DNA of 64,000 bases from Astrobacterium formosum (GCA_030848545.1 JAVDCA010000023.1:60115-124114), one strand, 5' to 3'. Shown: positions 47,508-56,722, numbered from the stretch's first letter. Notes: generated by a model not told the origin, from the sequence alone. Numbers and translations: made by a program.

Positions 47508-48722
47508 ATGACCCCCTCACCTGCTGCAGTTTCGCCCATTCCTGCGCATCCAGCGAGCCCGGCAGGCGCCCTCGCCCGTCCGGTCGCGGCCGTTCACATC
47601 GACGTGTTCACGGAATTCGACGATGCCCTGCCGGACTGGCGTCGGCTGGCCGACGATCAGGCGGTGGCGACACCGTTCAGCCATCCAGGCTGGATCGAGG
47701 CATTCCACCGCCATGCCGGCAGACCGATGGGCGAAATTCCGGCGATCATCGTCGGTCGCGACGACAATGCCGTGCCGGCTTTCGTGCTGCCGTTCGCGAT
47801 CCGCCGCGTGCGCGGGCTCGCCATGGCGAGCTTCTTCGGCGGAAGTCATGCGAGCCTCAATCTCGGTCTGTGGCGCCGCAATACCATTACGGGATTCTCC
47901 GCCGAGCGACTTCGAGACGCGCTCATGCGCGCCGCCGCGATCGCCCACATCGACCTTTATACGTTGCACAACATGCCTTTATTTTGGGAGGGAGACGACA
48001 ATCCGTTCGCCCGCCTGCCCCACCAGCGCTGTGCCGACGACGTCTACCGGCTCGACATCGGCGGCCGCAGCGGCGACGAGACCCTGAAGGGCTGCATGAG
48101 CGGCGCCACCCGCTCGACGCTGCGCTCCAAGGAGAAGAAGCTCGCCGTCCTCGACGGCTATCGCTATTTCCGTGCCGCCACCACCGCGGAGGCGGATCGC
48201 ATCCTCGACGCCTTCCTGGTCCAGAAGGCGGCCCGGCTCGCCGAACAGGGCATCGACAACGTCTTCGCCGAGCCCGGCGTCGAGGACTTCTTGCGCGCAA
48301 CGGCGCACGCGGGTCTCGCCGACGGGCGGCCGATCATGGAGCTGCATGCGCTCGAGGGCGGCGGCGAAGTCCTGGCGATGGTGGGTGGGCTGTCGGACGG
48401 ATCACGGTTCACCACCATGATCAACTCCTACACCCTGGGGGAATACGGCCGTTGGAGTCCGGGCCTGATCATCATCAACCACGTGGTCCGTCATTTCGCC
48501 GACCAGGGGCTGAAGATCTTCGATCTCGGCATGGGCTACGCGCCCTACAAGCAGTTCTTCTGCAAGGAAATCGAGCCGCTCGTCGATGCTGTCGTGCCGG
48601 TGACCGCGAAGGGGCACGCCGCCGCCATCGGCCTGCGGGCGATGGTGACCGCCAAGCGTTTCATCAAGACGACGCCGGTGCTGTGGCACGCCGTGCAGAA
48701 GCTCCGCCGCCTGCGGGCGTGA
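47508..48722 (+). CDS. BcsL/CelD-like GNAT acyltransferase of polysaccharide synthesis
   Basis: 404 aa from the ATG at 47508. The C-terminal two thirds carry the GNAT_6 (PF13480) fold: LRSKEKKLAVLDGYRYFR, LDAFLVQKAARLAEQGIDN, MINSYTLGEYGRWSPGLIII and FDLGMGYAPYKQFFCKEIEPL. Members are found in cellulose and exopolysaccharide loci, where they are thought to acylate the glycan or a lipid intermediate. It is divergent from the glycosyltransferase gene, with 283 bp between. Confidence 0.9.
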   Translation: MTPSPAAVSPIPAHPASPAGALARPVAAVHIDVFTEFDDALPDWRRLADDQAVATPFSHPGWIEAFHRHAGRPMGEIPAIIVGRDDNAVPAFVLPFAIRRVRGLAMASFFGGSHASLNLGLWRRNTITGFSAERLRDALMRAAAIAHIDLYTLHNMPLFWEGDDNPFARLPHQRCADDVYRLDIGGRSGDETLKGCMSGATRSTLRSKEKKLAVLDGYRYFRAATTAEADRILDAFLVQKAARLAEQGIDNVFAEPGVEDFLRATAHAGLADGRPIMELHALEGGGEVLAMVGGLSDGSRFTTMINSYTLGEYGRWSPGLIIINHVVRHFADQGLKIFDLGMGYAPYKQFFCKEIEPLVDAVVPVTAKGHAAAIGLRAMVTAKRFIKTTPVLWHAVQKLRRLRA

Positions 48723-48740
48723 GCCCAGTCCGGTTTTTCC

Positions 48741-48849
48741 CGTCATTACGAGCCACCGAGTCCGCGCGAAGCGCGGCCCGATGACAGGCTCCGCGAAGCA
48801 ACCCAGTTCTTTGCCGTGTGGCCGCTGGATTGCTTCGCTCGCGATGACG
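48741..48849. repeat. Palindromic repeat D
   Basis: 109 bp. Outer arms CGTCATTACGAG and CTCGCGATGACG (one mismatch). The left part, agccaccgagtccgcgcgaa then gcgcggcccgatg, matches the ctaA repeat C. The right part (gaagcaacccag, ctggattgcttcgctc) matches repeat A. It is thus a composite that links the two forms. Confidence 0.85.
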
Positions 48850-48877
48850 TTACGTGAGACGGACGCGACTCAGTCCC

Positions 48878-50926
48878 TCACGCCGCCACGGCGGTGACGG
48901 TTGCGGCAGGCGCCTTCGCGAACACGGTGACGTCGACGAATCCCGCCGTCGCGAGCTCGGCGCGGGCCGCGACGACCGCCTCGTCGTCCGGGTCGGCGAC
49001 CACCAGAGCGGCCCGCGGCGCGAACCTCGCCAGCCGGCCGAGTTCGGCGTCGCTCACGCTGCCTGCGTCGATGACGAGATGATCGTAGGTCTGGGCGAGC
49101 GCATCGATCGCCATGGCGATGCGCGGCGAGACGAGCGGCGCCGGCCGGTCGCCGGCGGCGACGAGGTGCAGGCCCGACAGGCGGTCGCGGGTGATGACGT
49201 CTCCGAACGAAGCGGCACCACGGGCCAGTTCCGCCACACCCGGCGCAGTTGGATCGACCGAAACGGCCGACAGACCCGGCGGCACGAAGGTGAGATCGAC
49301 CAGCACCGTGCGGGCATCCCTGGACAGCGCGCGGGCGAGCGTCATTGCGGTCAAGGCGGTATAAATGCCGTCCTCGGCGCCGAACACGGCGACCCGCCGG
49401 CCCTCCTCGCCGGCCTCACGCAGGCTTCGGGCAAACCCATCGATCGCAGCGAAAGCGACGCCGTGATCGCGCGCGCCCACGGCCGCCGTTCGCGCCATGG
49501 GTGCGCGCCGCGGCTCCGGTGCCGGGGCCGTCATGCGCAGGAGTTCTCCGGTCGCCAGGAAGCCCGACGAGACGAAGAAGCTTGCCAGAAAGGCCATTAC
49601 GATCATGGGGAATTTTTTCGGGAAGTACGGCGTATTGGAGACGACCGCGGGGGATATGATGCGAGCGTCGCCCGGCGCGCTGCCGATGCTGCCGCGGGCC
49701 GACGCCTCGCGGTATTTCACCAGATAGGATTCGAGCAGGTCGCGCTGGGTCTTCGCCTCGCGTTCGAGGGCGCGCAGTTGCACGTCCTGCTCGCTCGTGG
49801 AGGCCGTCTGGGTCTTGAGCGTATCCAGGTTGGAGATCGTGCTCTTGAGCCGCGCATCGGCGAGCTTGGAGTCGTTCTCGAGCATGCGCGCGAGCTTTTC
49901 GACCTCCATGCGCATCTGGCGTTCGAGATCGGCGATCTGCGCCTTGAGCTCCTTGATGCGCGGGTGGCCGTCGAGCAGCGTCGAGGATTGCTCGGCGAGC
50001 TGGGCGGAGAGGAGCACACGCTGCTCGGACAGCCGGCGGATCAGTTCGGAATTGACGATGTCGGAGGCCTCGATGGGCTCGTTCCGCCGCAGCATGTCGC
50101 GGATCAGGCGGGCGCGCGTCTCCGCATTGGTCTTCTGGGCGCTGGCGGCGGCGAGTTGGGAATTGAATTCCCCGAGTTGCTGGTTCGCCAGCATGGTGTT
50201 GTTGGTGCCCACATAGAGGTTGGTGCGGGCGCGGAACGTCTCCGCCTTGCCCTCCGCTTCCCTGACCTTGCCGCGCAGGTTTTCGATTTCGTTGGCAAGC
50301 CAGCGGCTTGCGGCCTGGGTCTGGTCCTGCCGGGCCTGCTGCTGCAGCACCAGGTAGCTCTCCGTGATGGCGTTGGTGACGCGGGCGGCGAGTTCGGCGT
50401 CGGCCGATTGGAATTCGACCGCGATCACCCGCGACTTCTCGATGGCATAGACGGTGATGCGGTCATAATAGGATTCGAGCACGCGCTCTTCCCGCGTCAG
50501 CTTGAGGGTGTCGCGCGAGATGCCGGCCATTACCAGGATCTGCTTGAGCGGCGAGACGCCGTTGAGGACGGGGTCGAATTCCGGCAGCTTGTCGAGATTG
50601 AGTTTGGCGATGACGTCGAGGGCGAGCGTGCGCGACATTACGACCTGCACCTGGCTCGCCAGAGCCTCGGCGTCGGCGCTCGGACGCTCCCCTTGCGCCT
50701 TCTCCACGTCCGGCCGCAGGAAGATGTTTTCGCGGCCCTCATAGAGGATGCGGGCTTCCGACTTGTAGCGAGGCGTGATCACGTTGACGGCGACCGCCGC
50801 CAGGATGGTGGCGATCAGCGTCGGCCAGATGATCCATTTCTTGCGCCGCCACAGCGCCTGTCCGAGGAGCCTGACGTCGATATCGCTGTCGACGCGTCCA
50901 CCTGCGCCCTTCGGCTTGACTGACAT
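48878..50926 (-). CDS. Wzz/Wzc-like polysaccharide co-polymerase with degenerate kinase domain
   Basis: 682 aa from the ATG at 50926. Wzz domain: N-terminal helix KKWIIWPTLIATILAAVAVN, a long periplasmic coiled coil (about 190-410) and a second helix with the PFPP-like region FPMIVMAFLASFFVSSGF. The C-terminal part (about 490-670) has the fold of a BY-kinase, but the Walker A reads VAVFGAEDGIYTAL, with no GK(T/S). Walker A-prime TVLVDLTF and a VIDAG Walker-B-like strand remain. There is no Tyr-rich tail. It should control chain length and export without ATP-driven autophosphorylation. Confidence 0.92.
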   Translation of the reverse strand: MSVKPKGAGGRVDSDIDVRLLGQALWRRKKWIIWPTLIATILAAVAVNVITPRYKSEARILYEGRENIFLRPDVEKAQGERPSADAEALASQVQVVMSRTLALDVIAKLNLDKLPEFDPVLNGVSPLKQILVMAGISRDTLKLTREERVLESYYDRITVYAIEKSRVIAVEFQSADAELAARVTNAITESYLVLQQQARQDQTQAASRWLANEIENLRGKVREAEGKAETFRARTNLYVGTNNTMLANQQLGEFNSQLAAASAQKTNAETRARLIRDMLRRNEPIEASDIVNSELIRRLSEQRVLLSAQLAEQSSTLLDGHPRIKELKAQIADLERQMRMEVEKLARMLENDSKLADARLKSTISNLDTLKTQTASTSEQDVQLRALEREAKTQRDLLESYLVKYREASARGSIGSAPGDARIISPAVVSNTPYFPKKFPMIVMAFLASFFVSSGFLATGELLRMTAPAPEPRRAPMARTAAVGARDHGVAFAAIDGFARSLREAGEEGRRVAVFGAEDGIYTALTAMTLARALSRDARTVLVDLTFVPPGLSAVSVDPTAPGVAELARGAASFGDVITRDRLSGLHLVAAGDRPAPLVSPRIAMAIDALAQTYDHLVIDAGSVSDAELGRLARFAPRAALVVADPDDEAVVAARAELATAGFVDVTVFAKAPAATVTAVAA

Positions 50927-51129
50927 CGGGACACTCCGCACTCGCTACGCCACATTTCTCACGTCCGACCGGGACGCCTGCCGCCGATGACAAACCATTA
51001 AGGTTGAGTTCGCGTTAACGGTCGCCCGGTATGGCGGTCTGGGGGCATTTCTTAACCGCCCGGAGGACTAACTAGGCTGAGATTTCCGACGCCCGCGGCA
51101 CGAAGAGCGATAGCAGCGATCGACAGGCC

Positions 51130-52308
51130 ATGGCCGCAGAAAGCCGAAAGAAAGTCATCCATATCTTCCGGGCGCCGGTCGGTGGCGTATTCCGGCATGT
51201 CGCCGATCTGGCGGCCGCACAGGCCACAGCCGGACACTCGGTCGGCATCGTCTGCGACTCCATGACGGGCGGCGCCTTCGAGGAAGCCGCGATCGCGACC
51301 CTCATGCCATCGCTCCGCCTCGGTGCCATCCGTCTGCCCATGCGCCGCAGCGTCTCGCCCTCGGATCTCGGGGCACTCGCGAAGGCCTTGAAACACATCG
51401 GCTCTCTCGAACCGGACGTGATTCACTGCCACGGCGCCAAGGGCGGCGTGTATGGACGACTGATCGGCACTGTGCTGCGCCGCCGACGCCGGATCGTGCG
51501 CATCTACGCACCGCATGGCGGCAGCCTGCACTACGACCCGCGATCGCCCGCCGGGCGGTTCTATTTCGCGGTCGAGCGGCTGTTCGAACGTTTCACGGAC
51601 GCGCTCGTGCATGTCAGCGCCTACGAAGCGGAAACCTATCGGCACAAGATCGGAACACCGCGTTGCCGAGCAGCCGTCATCCGCAACGGCCTGCGCCCTG
51701 ACGAATTCGTGACGGTCGAACCGGCCGCGGAAGCCCGCGACATCCTCTTCATCGGCACCTTCCGGGAGCTCAAGGGCATCGACGTGCTGCTCGATGCCAT
51801 CGCCCGCCTCGCCACCCGTCACGGCCGGCTCGCCACGGCCCATCTCGTCGGCCAGCCCGACGAGTTGCCCCGCTACCAGGCGCTCGCCCGCGACCTCGGC
51901 ATCGCCGGGCGCGTCCAGTTCCATGATCCCATGCCGGCACGTGAGGCTTTTGCGCTCGGCCGTATGGTCGTGGTGCCGTCACGGGCGGAATCCATGCCCT
52001 ATGTGGTCCTCGAGGCCATCGCGGCCGGCATGCCCATCGTGGCGACGCAAGTCGGCGGCATTCCGGAAATTTTCGGGCCCCGTGCCGGCGAACTCGTGCC
52101 CGCGGGCGACGCCGACGCCCTCGCCGACGCGCTCGAGCGCACCCTCGCCGACCCGGCCGCCGCCGCCCGCGACGCCCAGGCCCGCCGCGACTGGCTCGCC
52201 CCACGCTTCAACATCGCCACCATGCAGGCCGACATCGAGCACCTTTACGACGAGTGCCTGCGCGGCGAAGCCGCACCAGCCGGCGCCCACGCATGGCACG
52301 GCGCGTAG
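51130..52308 (+). CDS. Family 4 glycosyltransferase
   Basis: 392 aa. GT-B fold with N-terminal acceptor domain (IFRAPVGGVFRHVADLAAAQ, VIHCHGAKGGVYGRL) and C-terminal donor domain (ILFIGTFRELKGIDVLLDAI). The donor-binding E-x7-E motif is seen in PSRAESMPYVVLEAIAAG. It transfers a sugar from a nucleotide donor in repeat-unit assembly. It is divergent from the Wzc-like gene and 306 bp upstream of the priming transferase gene. Confidence 0.95.
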   Translation: MAAESRKKVIHIFRAPVGGVFRHVADLAAAQATAGHSVGIVCDSMTGGAFEEAAIATLMPSLRLGAIRLPMRRSVSPSDLGALAKALKHIGSLEPDVIHCHGAKGGVYGRLIGTVLRRRRRIVRIYAPHGGSLHYDPRSPAGRFYFAVERLFERFTDALVHVSAYEAETYRHKIGTPRCRAAVIRNGLRPDEFVTVEPAAEARDILFIGTFRELKGIDVLLDAIARLATRHGRLATAHLVGQPDELPRYQALARDLGIAGRVQFHDPMPAREAFALGRMVVVPSRAESMPYVVLEAIAAGMPIVATQVGGIPEIFGPRAGELVPAGDADALADALERTLADPAAAARDAQARRDWLAPRFNIATMQADIEHLYDECLRGEAAPAGAHAWHGA

Positions 52309-52614
52309 AGATACCTCGTATTAACGTCGAACAAGTTCGCAAGACCTGATCCTGAGAAGCGCCTGTCTTCGAGCGCGTCTCGAAGGATGAGGCCGCCTGG
52401 GCCGCCCCCTATGTCGGATTTACCCGACATAGGAACTCAACGAAGGGCGGATCGGGTTGCTCACACGCGGCTATGCCGCCGACTGAGCGAAGCCGCCCGC
52501 GACCCGACGTCATTTACTTCGGGTTTACCTTTTCGAGAGGAATTGGCGCTAGGTGTAAAGCCCGACATGTAGTCGAGTTCGCATTCCTTTTTGTCCCATG
52601 CGTTCCAGGCCCCC
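52309..52614. other. Promoter region of priming transferase and Wzy genes
   Basis: 306 bp, more AT-rich than its surroundings, with the palindrome at 52408-52433 and a related word (TTCGGGTTTACC) near 52518-52529. No gene is seen. Confidence 0.6.
52408..52433. promoter_or_regulatory. 10-bp inverted repeat upstream of polysaccharide genes
   Basis: CCTATGTCGG-atttac-CCGACATAGG, perfect arms, 180 bp before the priming transferase start. It could be an operator or a leader hairpin. Confidence 0.5.
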
Positions 52615-54168
52615 ATGACGCAGCTCACCGAACCGCCAGCCGTTTTTGCGCACGGCGCGCATACGGTGGCGGCGACTGCCGTCGCCGCGGCACGCCGGCG
52701 CGCGCAGGTGCGTGAGCTCGGGCCGCTCGCGCGCGCCATCGCGGCCGAGCCGGTGCCGCATCCGATCTCGCCCGTCGTTCTGGTCGGCACCGTGCGGGCA
52801 CTGGAATGCCTGATGGTGGCGATGATCGGCGCCGCCATCTACAGCCTTTACGTGTATCCACAGAACGGATTCGACGAACGCTATGTCTATGCCGACATCG
52901 CGGTCTCGCTCTCGGCCCTCGTCGCTTTCCAGGCCTTCGAGATCTATTCGACCACGGCATTTCGCACCCATGTGCACCAGTTGGGCCGTCTCGCCGCCGC
53001 CTGGACCATCGTCTTTTTGGTGGCGCTCGCGCTGGCCTTCTTCATCAAATTCGAAAGCTCGATGTCGAGGAGCTGGGCGGCGAGCTGGTATCTCGTCGGC
53101 CTTGCCGCGCTGCTCGCCGACCGGCTGGTCCTGACCGCGCTGGTACGGCGCTGGGCGCGCCAGGGCCGTCTGGTGCGCCGCGTCGTCATCGTCGGCGGCG
53201 GTCGCGAAGGCGAAGCGCTGGTGCGCGCACTCCATGCCGAGGCGGATTCCGACCTGCGCATCTGCGGCGTGTTCGACGATCGCGGCAACGACCGCTCGCC
53301 CGAAGTGGTTGCCGGCGCGCCGAAGCTCGGCACCGTCGACGACCTGGTCGAGTTCACGCGGCTCACCCGCGTCGACCTGATCCTGGTGTCGCTGCCGCTC
53401 ACCGCCGAAGAGCGGGTGCTGGCGATGGTGCGCAAGCTGTGGGTGCTGCCGGTGGACGTGCGGCTCGCCGCCCACATGAACCGGCTGCGCTTCCGCCCGC
53501 GCGCCTACTCGTATATCGGCAACGTCCCCGTCCTCGACATCTTCGACAAGCCGCTGGCCGACTGGAACCTGGTGCTCAAGTCGGTGTTCGACCGCATCGT
53601 CGGCGCGCTGGCGCTCGTCGCGCTGGCGCCGGTCCTGGCCGCCGTCGCGGTCGCGGTGAAGCTCGACAGCCGCGGTCCGGTGCTGTTTCGCCAGCGTCGC
53701 TACGGCTTCAACAACGAACTCGTCGAAGTCTTCAAGTTCCGCTCCATGTATGTGGACAAGGCCGACGCAACCGCGGCCCGCCTGGTCACCAAGGACGATC
53801 CTCGCGTGACGAGGGTCGGACGCTTCATCCGGAAAACCTCGCTCGACGAGCTGCCGCAGCTCTTCAACGTGGTCTTCACCGGCAATCTGTCTCTGGTCGG
53901 GCCGCGCCCGCACGCCCTGCAAGCCAAGGCCGAGCACCGCCTCTACGAAGAGGCGGTCGACGGCTATTTCGCCCGCCACCGGGTCAAGCCGGGCATCACC
54001 GGCTGGGCGCAGATCAACGGCTGGCGCGGCGAAACCGACACGCAGGAGAAGATCCAGCGCCGCGTCGAGCACGACCTCTACTACATCGAGAACTGGTCGC
54101 TCCTGTTCGACATTTACATCCTCATCCGCACGCCGTTCGCGCTTCTCAAGTCGGAGAACGCCTATTGA
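52615..54168 (+). CDS. Undecaprenyl-phosphate glucose phosphotransferase
   Basis: 517 aa from the ATG at 52615; a TTG at 52591 would add 8 residues. Four N-terminal membrane helices, a Rossmann-like region ([20 protein letters not shown]), a fifth helix ([20 protein letters not shown]) and the C-terminal catalytic sugar-transferase domain: [37 protein letters not shown] and [19 protein letters not shown]. It is of the WcaJ/PssY type and loads the first sugar-1-phosphate (often glucose) onto undecaprenyl phosphate. It is translationally coupled to the polymerase gene. Confidence 0.96.
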   Translation: MTQLTEPPAVFAHGAHTVAATAVAAARRRAQVRELGPLARAIAAEPVPHPISPVVLVGTVRALECLMVAMIGAAIYSLYVYPQNGFDERYVYADIAVSLSALVAFQAFEIYSTTAFRTHVHQLGRLAAAWTIVFLVALALAFFIKFESSMSRSWAASWYLVGLAALLADRLVLTALVRRWARQGRLVRRVVIVGGGREGEALVRALHAEADSDLRICGVFDDRGNDRSPEVVAGAPKLGTVDDLVEFTRLTRVDLILVSLPLTAEERVLAMVRKLWVLPVDVRLAAHMNRLRFRPRAYSYIGNVPVLDIFDKPLADWNLVLKSVFDRIVGALALVALAPVLAAVAVAVKLDSRGPVLFRQRRYGFNNELVEVFKFRSMYVDKADATAARLVTKDDPRVTRVGRFIRKTSLDELPQLFNVVFTGNLSLVGPRPHALQAKAEHRLYEEAVDGYFARHRVKPGITGWAQINGWRGETDTQEKIQRRVEHDLYYIENWSLLFDIYILIRTPFALLKSENAY

Positions 54169-55490
54169 GTGCGCTCGAGGCTGCCGCGCCCCGCTCCTAT
54201 GACGCGCCGCTCGTGCGCACGAGCGGCGAGCGGCTGATCAACACGGTGCTGTTCGTCCTCATCTGCTCGAGTTCGTTCATCATCGTCGAGCCGGCTCCCT
54301 ACGAGGCGATCTTCATCTTCCTGTGCGTCGCCGGCGCCATCGGCCGCATGCGGGTGGAACCGACCGTCATCCCGCTGATGCTGCTGCTCTTGTTCTGGAA
54401 CCTGAGCGGCGCCGTCGCGCTCCTCCAACTCATCGAGGACATCGTCCTCGTCAAGTTCATCATCATTTCCATCTATCTATCGATGACGGCCGTGGTTTTC
54501 GCCTGCCTGTTCGCCCATGACTGCGTCCGCCGGGTCGAGCTCATGCGGGCCGGCTACATCTTCGCCGGCGTGGTCGTCACCATCGCGGGCATCATCGGCT
54601 ACTTCAAGATCGGCGGCGAGGCGCTCGCCGCCAAGTTGACCTGGGCCGAACGCGCCACCGGCACATTCAAGGACCCGAACCTGCTCGGCAACTGGCTGAT
54701 CCTGCCCATCGTGTACCTGTTCCAGCGCCTGCTCATGGAGGGCATCAGGGTGAGGACGACCGCCCTTGCCATGTTCCTCTTGTTCGGCTTGCTGCTGTCG
54801 TTCTCCCGCGCTGCCTGGGGCGTGCTGGTCTTCGCGAGCCTCGCCACCATGGCGATGATGTGGCTGACCGCGACGACGACCAAGTTCCGCATGCGCATCG
54901 TCACCTTCACGATCGTCGCCGCCCTCGTCATCGCCGCTGGCGTCGCCGTGATGCTGTCGTTCGAATCCATCCGCGACCTGATGATGACGCGCCTCAAGGT
55001 GGTGCAGTCCTACGACGCCGGCCCCATGGGTCGGTTCGGGCGCCACATCATCGGATTCCTGATCACCTTCGACCATCCGGCCGGGCTCGGCGCCTTCGAA
55101 TTCGCCCGCATCTACGGCGAGGCGGCCCACAATACCTTCCTGAAAAGCTTCGTGACCTATGGCTGGCTCGGCGGCCTGTCCTATCTGAGCGTGGTGCTGG
55201 TGACGCTGTGGCTCGCCGTGCGCAACATGTTCGTCAGAACGCCGTGGCAGCAGCTCTTCATCCCCATCAGCATCACCTATGTGGGCCTGATCGGCGAGAG
55301 CTTCATCATCGACATCGACCACTGGCGACACTTCCACCTGCTCACCGGCCTCGTCTGGGGGCTTTCCATCGCCACGACCCGCTACAAGCGCCACCGTGCA
55401 CAGGAACGGGCCGCCATGCCGGAACCGGACGTCCTTTCTGTTGCGCCGGTGGGGGTTGGACCCTATAGTCCGCGCCCGTTCGGAGCGTAG
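54165..55490 (+). CDS. O-antigen ligase/Wzy-like polymerase
   Basis: 441 aa from a TTG at 54165 that overlaps the TGA of the previous gene (TTGA), indicating coupled translation. About 11 membrane helices; the region between helices holds RATGTFKDPNLLGNWLILP and the periplasmic loop GAFEFARIYGEAAHNTFLKSF with the His-Asn pair (AHNTFL) typical of the Wzy_C/WaaL family. It polymerises repeat units or ligates the chain in the periplasm. The stop codon TAG (55488-55490) lies within the tRNA-Pro gene, so the last codons overlap a structural RNA. Confidence 0.9.
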   Translation: MSALEAAAPRSYDAPLVRTSGERLINTVLFVLICSSSFIIVEPAPYEAIFIFLCVAGAIGRMRVEPTVIPLMLLLLFWNLSGAVALLQLIEDIVLVKFIIISIYLSMTAVVFACLFAHDCVRRVELMRAGYIFAGVVVTIAGIIGYFKIGGEALAAKLTWAERATGTFKDPNLLGNWLILPIVYLFQRLLMEGIRVRTTALAMFLLFGLLLSFSRAAWGVLVFASLATMAMMWLTATTTKFRMRIVTFTIVAALVIAAGVAVMLSFESIRDLMMTRLKVVQSYDAGPMGRFGRHIIGFLITFDHPAGLGAFEFARIYGEAAHNTFLKSFVTYGWLGGLSYLSVVLVTLWLAVRNMFVRTPWQQLFIPISITYVGLIGESFIIDIDHWRHFHLLTGLVWGLSIATTRYKRHRAQERAAMPEPDVLSVAPVGVGPYSPRPFGA

Positions 55491-55558
55491 CGCAGCCCGG
55501 TTAGCGCACCAGTCTGGGGGACTGGGGGTCCCGAGTTCAAATCTCGGCGCTCCGACCA
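55481..55558 (+). tRNA. tRNA-Pro (anticodon GGG)
   Basis: 78 nt including encoded CCA. Acceptor CGGAGCG/CGCTCCG pairs perfectly. The D stem is GCGC/GCGC with loop AGCCCGGTTA. The anticodon stem CCAGT/ACTGG encloses CTGGGGG (anticodon GGG). The T arm CCGAG-TTCAAAT-CTCGG and discriminator A precede CCA. Its first 10 nt overlap the end of the Wzy-like gene. It marks the likely attachment site of the prophage to the right. Confidence 0.96.
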
Positions 55559-55635
55559 TCAACCCTCTGAAATCATTGTCTGATTTCCGTCGGTTCCGCG
55601 ACCGCCATCTGTGCCGGAACGGAACAAAACGGCAC

Positions 55636-55677
55636 AAAAGTCCCGAAGTCGTCGCAAAAAGTCCCGAAGAAGTCCCG
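55636..55677. repeat. Short direct repeats beside the putative attachment site
   Basis: AAAAGTCCCGAAG occurs at 55636-55648 and 55657-55669, starts 21 bp apart (two helical turns), followed by a third partial AGTCCCG (55671-55677). They lie 80-120 bp from the tRNA end, a position where integrase or excisionase arm sites are found. Confidence 0.55.
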
Positions 55678-55719
55678 TGACTGTTCCCGACTCGTTCCAG
55701 GGCATATGACTCGCCCGCA

Positions 55720-55968
55720 ATGGCCGATCCCCTCCCCGAGTCCACCACCCTCTTAGAGCTCGCCCGCGCGGGCTCTACCCACCTGACGATTCGGTGCCGG
55801 TGCGGCTCGGTGGACAAACCCTTGCGATTGATCCCGGGCGACCATCGAGAGGTCACCCTGGCAAGCCTGTATGGCCGGCTGCGGTGCCGGAAATGCCTGC
55901 AGCATCCCGAGCCTGGATCGCTCGTCGGCTGGCGGCAGCCCGGTAAGGGCTTCAATTCGGAGGAGTGA
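55720..55968 (+). CDS. Hypothetical small zinc-ribbon-like protein
   Basis: 82 aa, not recognised. It has two paired Cys sites, RCRCGS and LRCRKC, 30 residues apart, suggesting a zinc ribbon. The ribosome site is weak. It is the only gene of this end read away from the tRNA, on the opposite strand from the late genes, so it could be an accessory (moron) gene. The C-terminus (QPGKGFNSEE) is polar. Confidence 0.6.
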   Translation: MADPLPESTTLLELARAGSTHLTIRCRCGSVDKPLRLIPGDHREVTLASLYGRLRCRKCLQHPEPGSLVGWRQPGKGFNSEE

Positions 55969-56115
55969 GAAGGCGGAAACGCAAAAAAGCCCCGCGCCCG
56001 GCCGGGGCCGAGACGCGGGGCCGAGTCACCGAGTCGTTCAACAGAGTGGACAGGAGCCACTCGGTGTCCATCGCTATGGACCTCGGATCCGGCCGGAGGC
56101 GGCCGGTGAAACCCT

Positions 56116-56343
56116 CTAGCCGGCGCCGAGGGCGGCGAGATCGTTCTCGTCGCCCGGATTGGCGCGCAGCATCACGCCGGTGTTGATGGCGCCGAAGGTC
56201 TCCTTCGCGCCGTCGGGCCGACGTCCGAACACCGAGAGCGCCGAGACGTTGCAGTAGTCCTCGGTCGGAAAAAGGTCGTTGATCGTCGCGGGAATCAGGA
56301 CCGTGTCACCCGCTTTCAATTCCCGTCCTCTCGCGTCGTGCAT
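56116..56343 (-). CDS. Hypothetical small phage protein
   Basis: 75 aa; GAAGGAGA lies just upstream of the ATG. The N-terminus MHDARGRELKAGDTVLIPA and regular beta-like pattern suggest a small barrel (SH3-like). No function is known. It is the last gene of the late block before the tRNA. Confidence 0.75.
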   Translation of the reverse strand: MHDARGRELKAGDTVLIPATINDLFPTEDYCNVSALSVFGRRPDGAKETFGAINTGVMLRANPGDENDLAALGAG

Positions 56344-56389
56344 TGCCGTCTCCTTCGTGCGTCATTGCCCGGTGCCGCCGGGCGCGGAT

Positions 56390-56722
56390 TCAATGGCCGC
56401 GCGTCATCAGCTGCTGCAGGCCGAGCCACAGGGCGCCGAGGGCGGCCGTGACAATCAGGCCGACCGCCACCCGCACGCTGGTCTTGCGCAACGATTGCGT
56501 CGAGAGCCGCCATTCGCGCACGAATTCGAGATCCTTGCGGAAGTCCGAATCGAGCGCCAGGCGGGCAAGTTCGTGGATGACGACAAAATCGCGCTGCGTC
56601 TCGACGATCGCCTGCGGGTCGGAGACGTTGACCCCGATGACGATCAACACCTCCTGCACCGCCTCCTTCGCAGCCGCCTTGGCGATTGCCTTCATCTCGT
56701 CGTGGGATAAATCGATCGACAT
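56390..56722 (-). CDS. DUF6127-like phage membrane protein
   Basis: 110 aa from the ATG at 56722, preceded by GAGGGGAAG. Charged N-terminal helices with VNVSDPQAIVETQRDFVVI and REWRLSTQSLRKT are followed by one C-terminal membrane helix (VAVGLIVTAALGALWLGLQQ). Such proteins are common next to phage lysis genes and are annotated DUF6127; a holin or anti-holin part has been supposed for similar one-helix proteins but is unproven. Confidence 0.8.
   Translation of the reverse strand: MSIDLSHDEMKAIAKAAAKEAVQEVLIVIGVNVSDPQAIVETQRDFVVIHELARLALDSDFRKDLEFVREWRLSTQSLRKTSVRVAVGLIVTAALGALWLGLQQLMTRGH

Noticed and set aside
52806..55490. One 894-residue open frame through the priming transferase and polymerase
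   Set aside because: Its first half is out of frame with the clear transferase and shows no fold. Only the part from the TTG at 54165 makes sense, so it was trimmed.
55396..55680. Possible integrase remnant across the tRNA-Pro
   Set aside because: The translation passes through the tRNA sequence and shows no tyrosine-recombinase residues.
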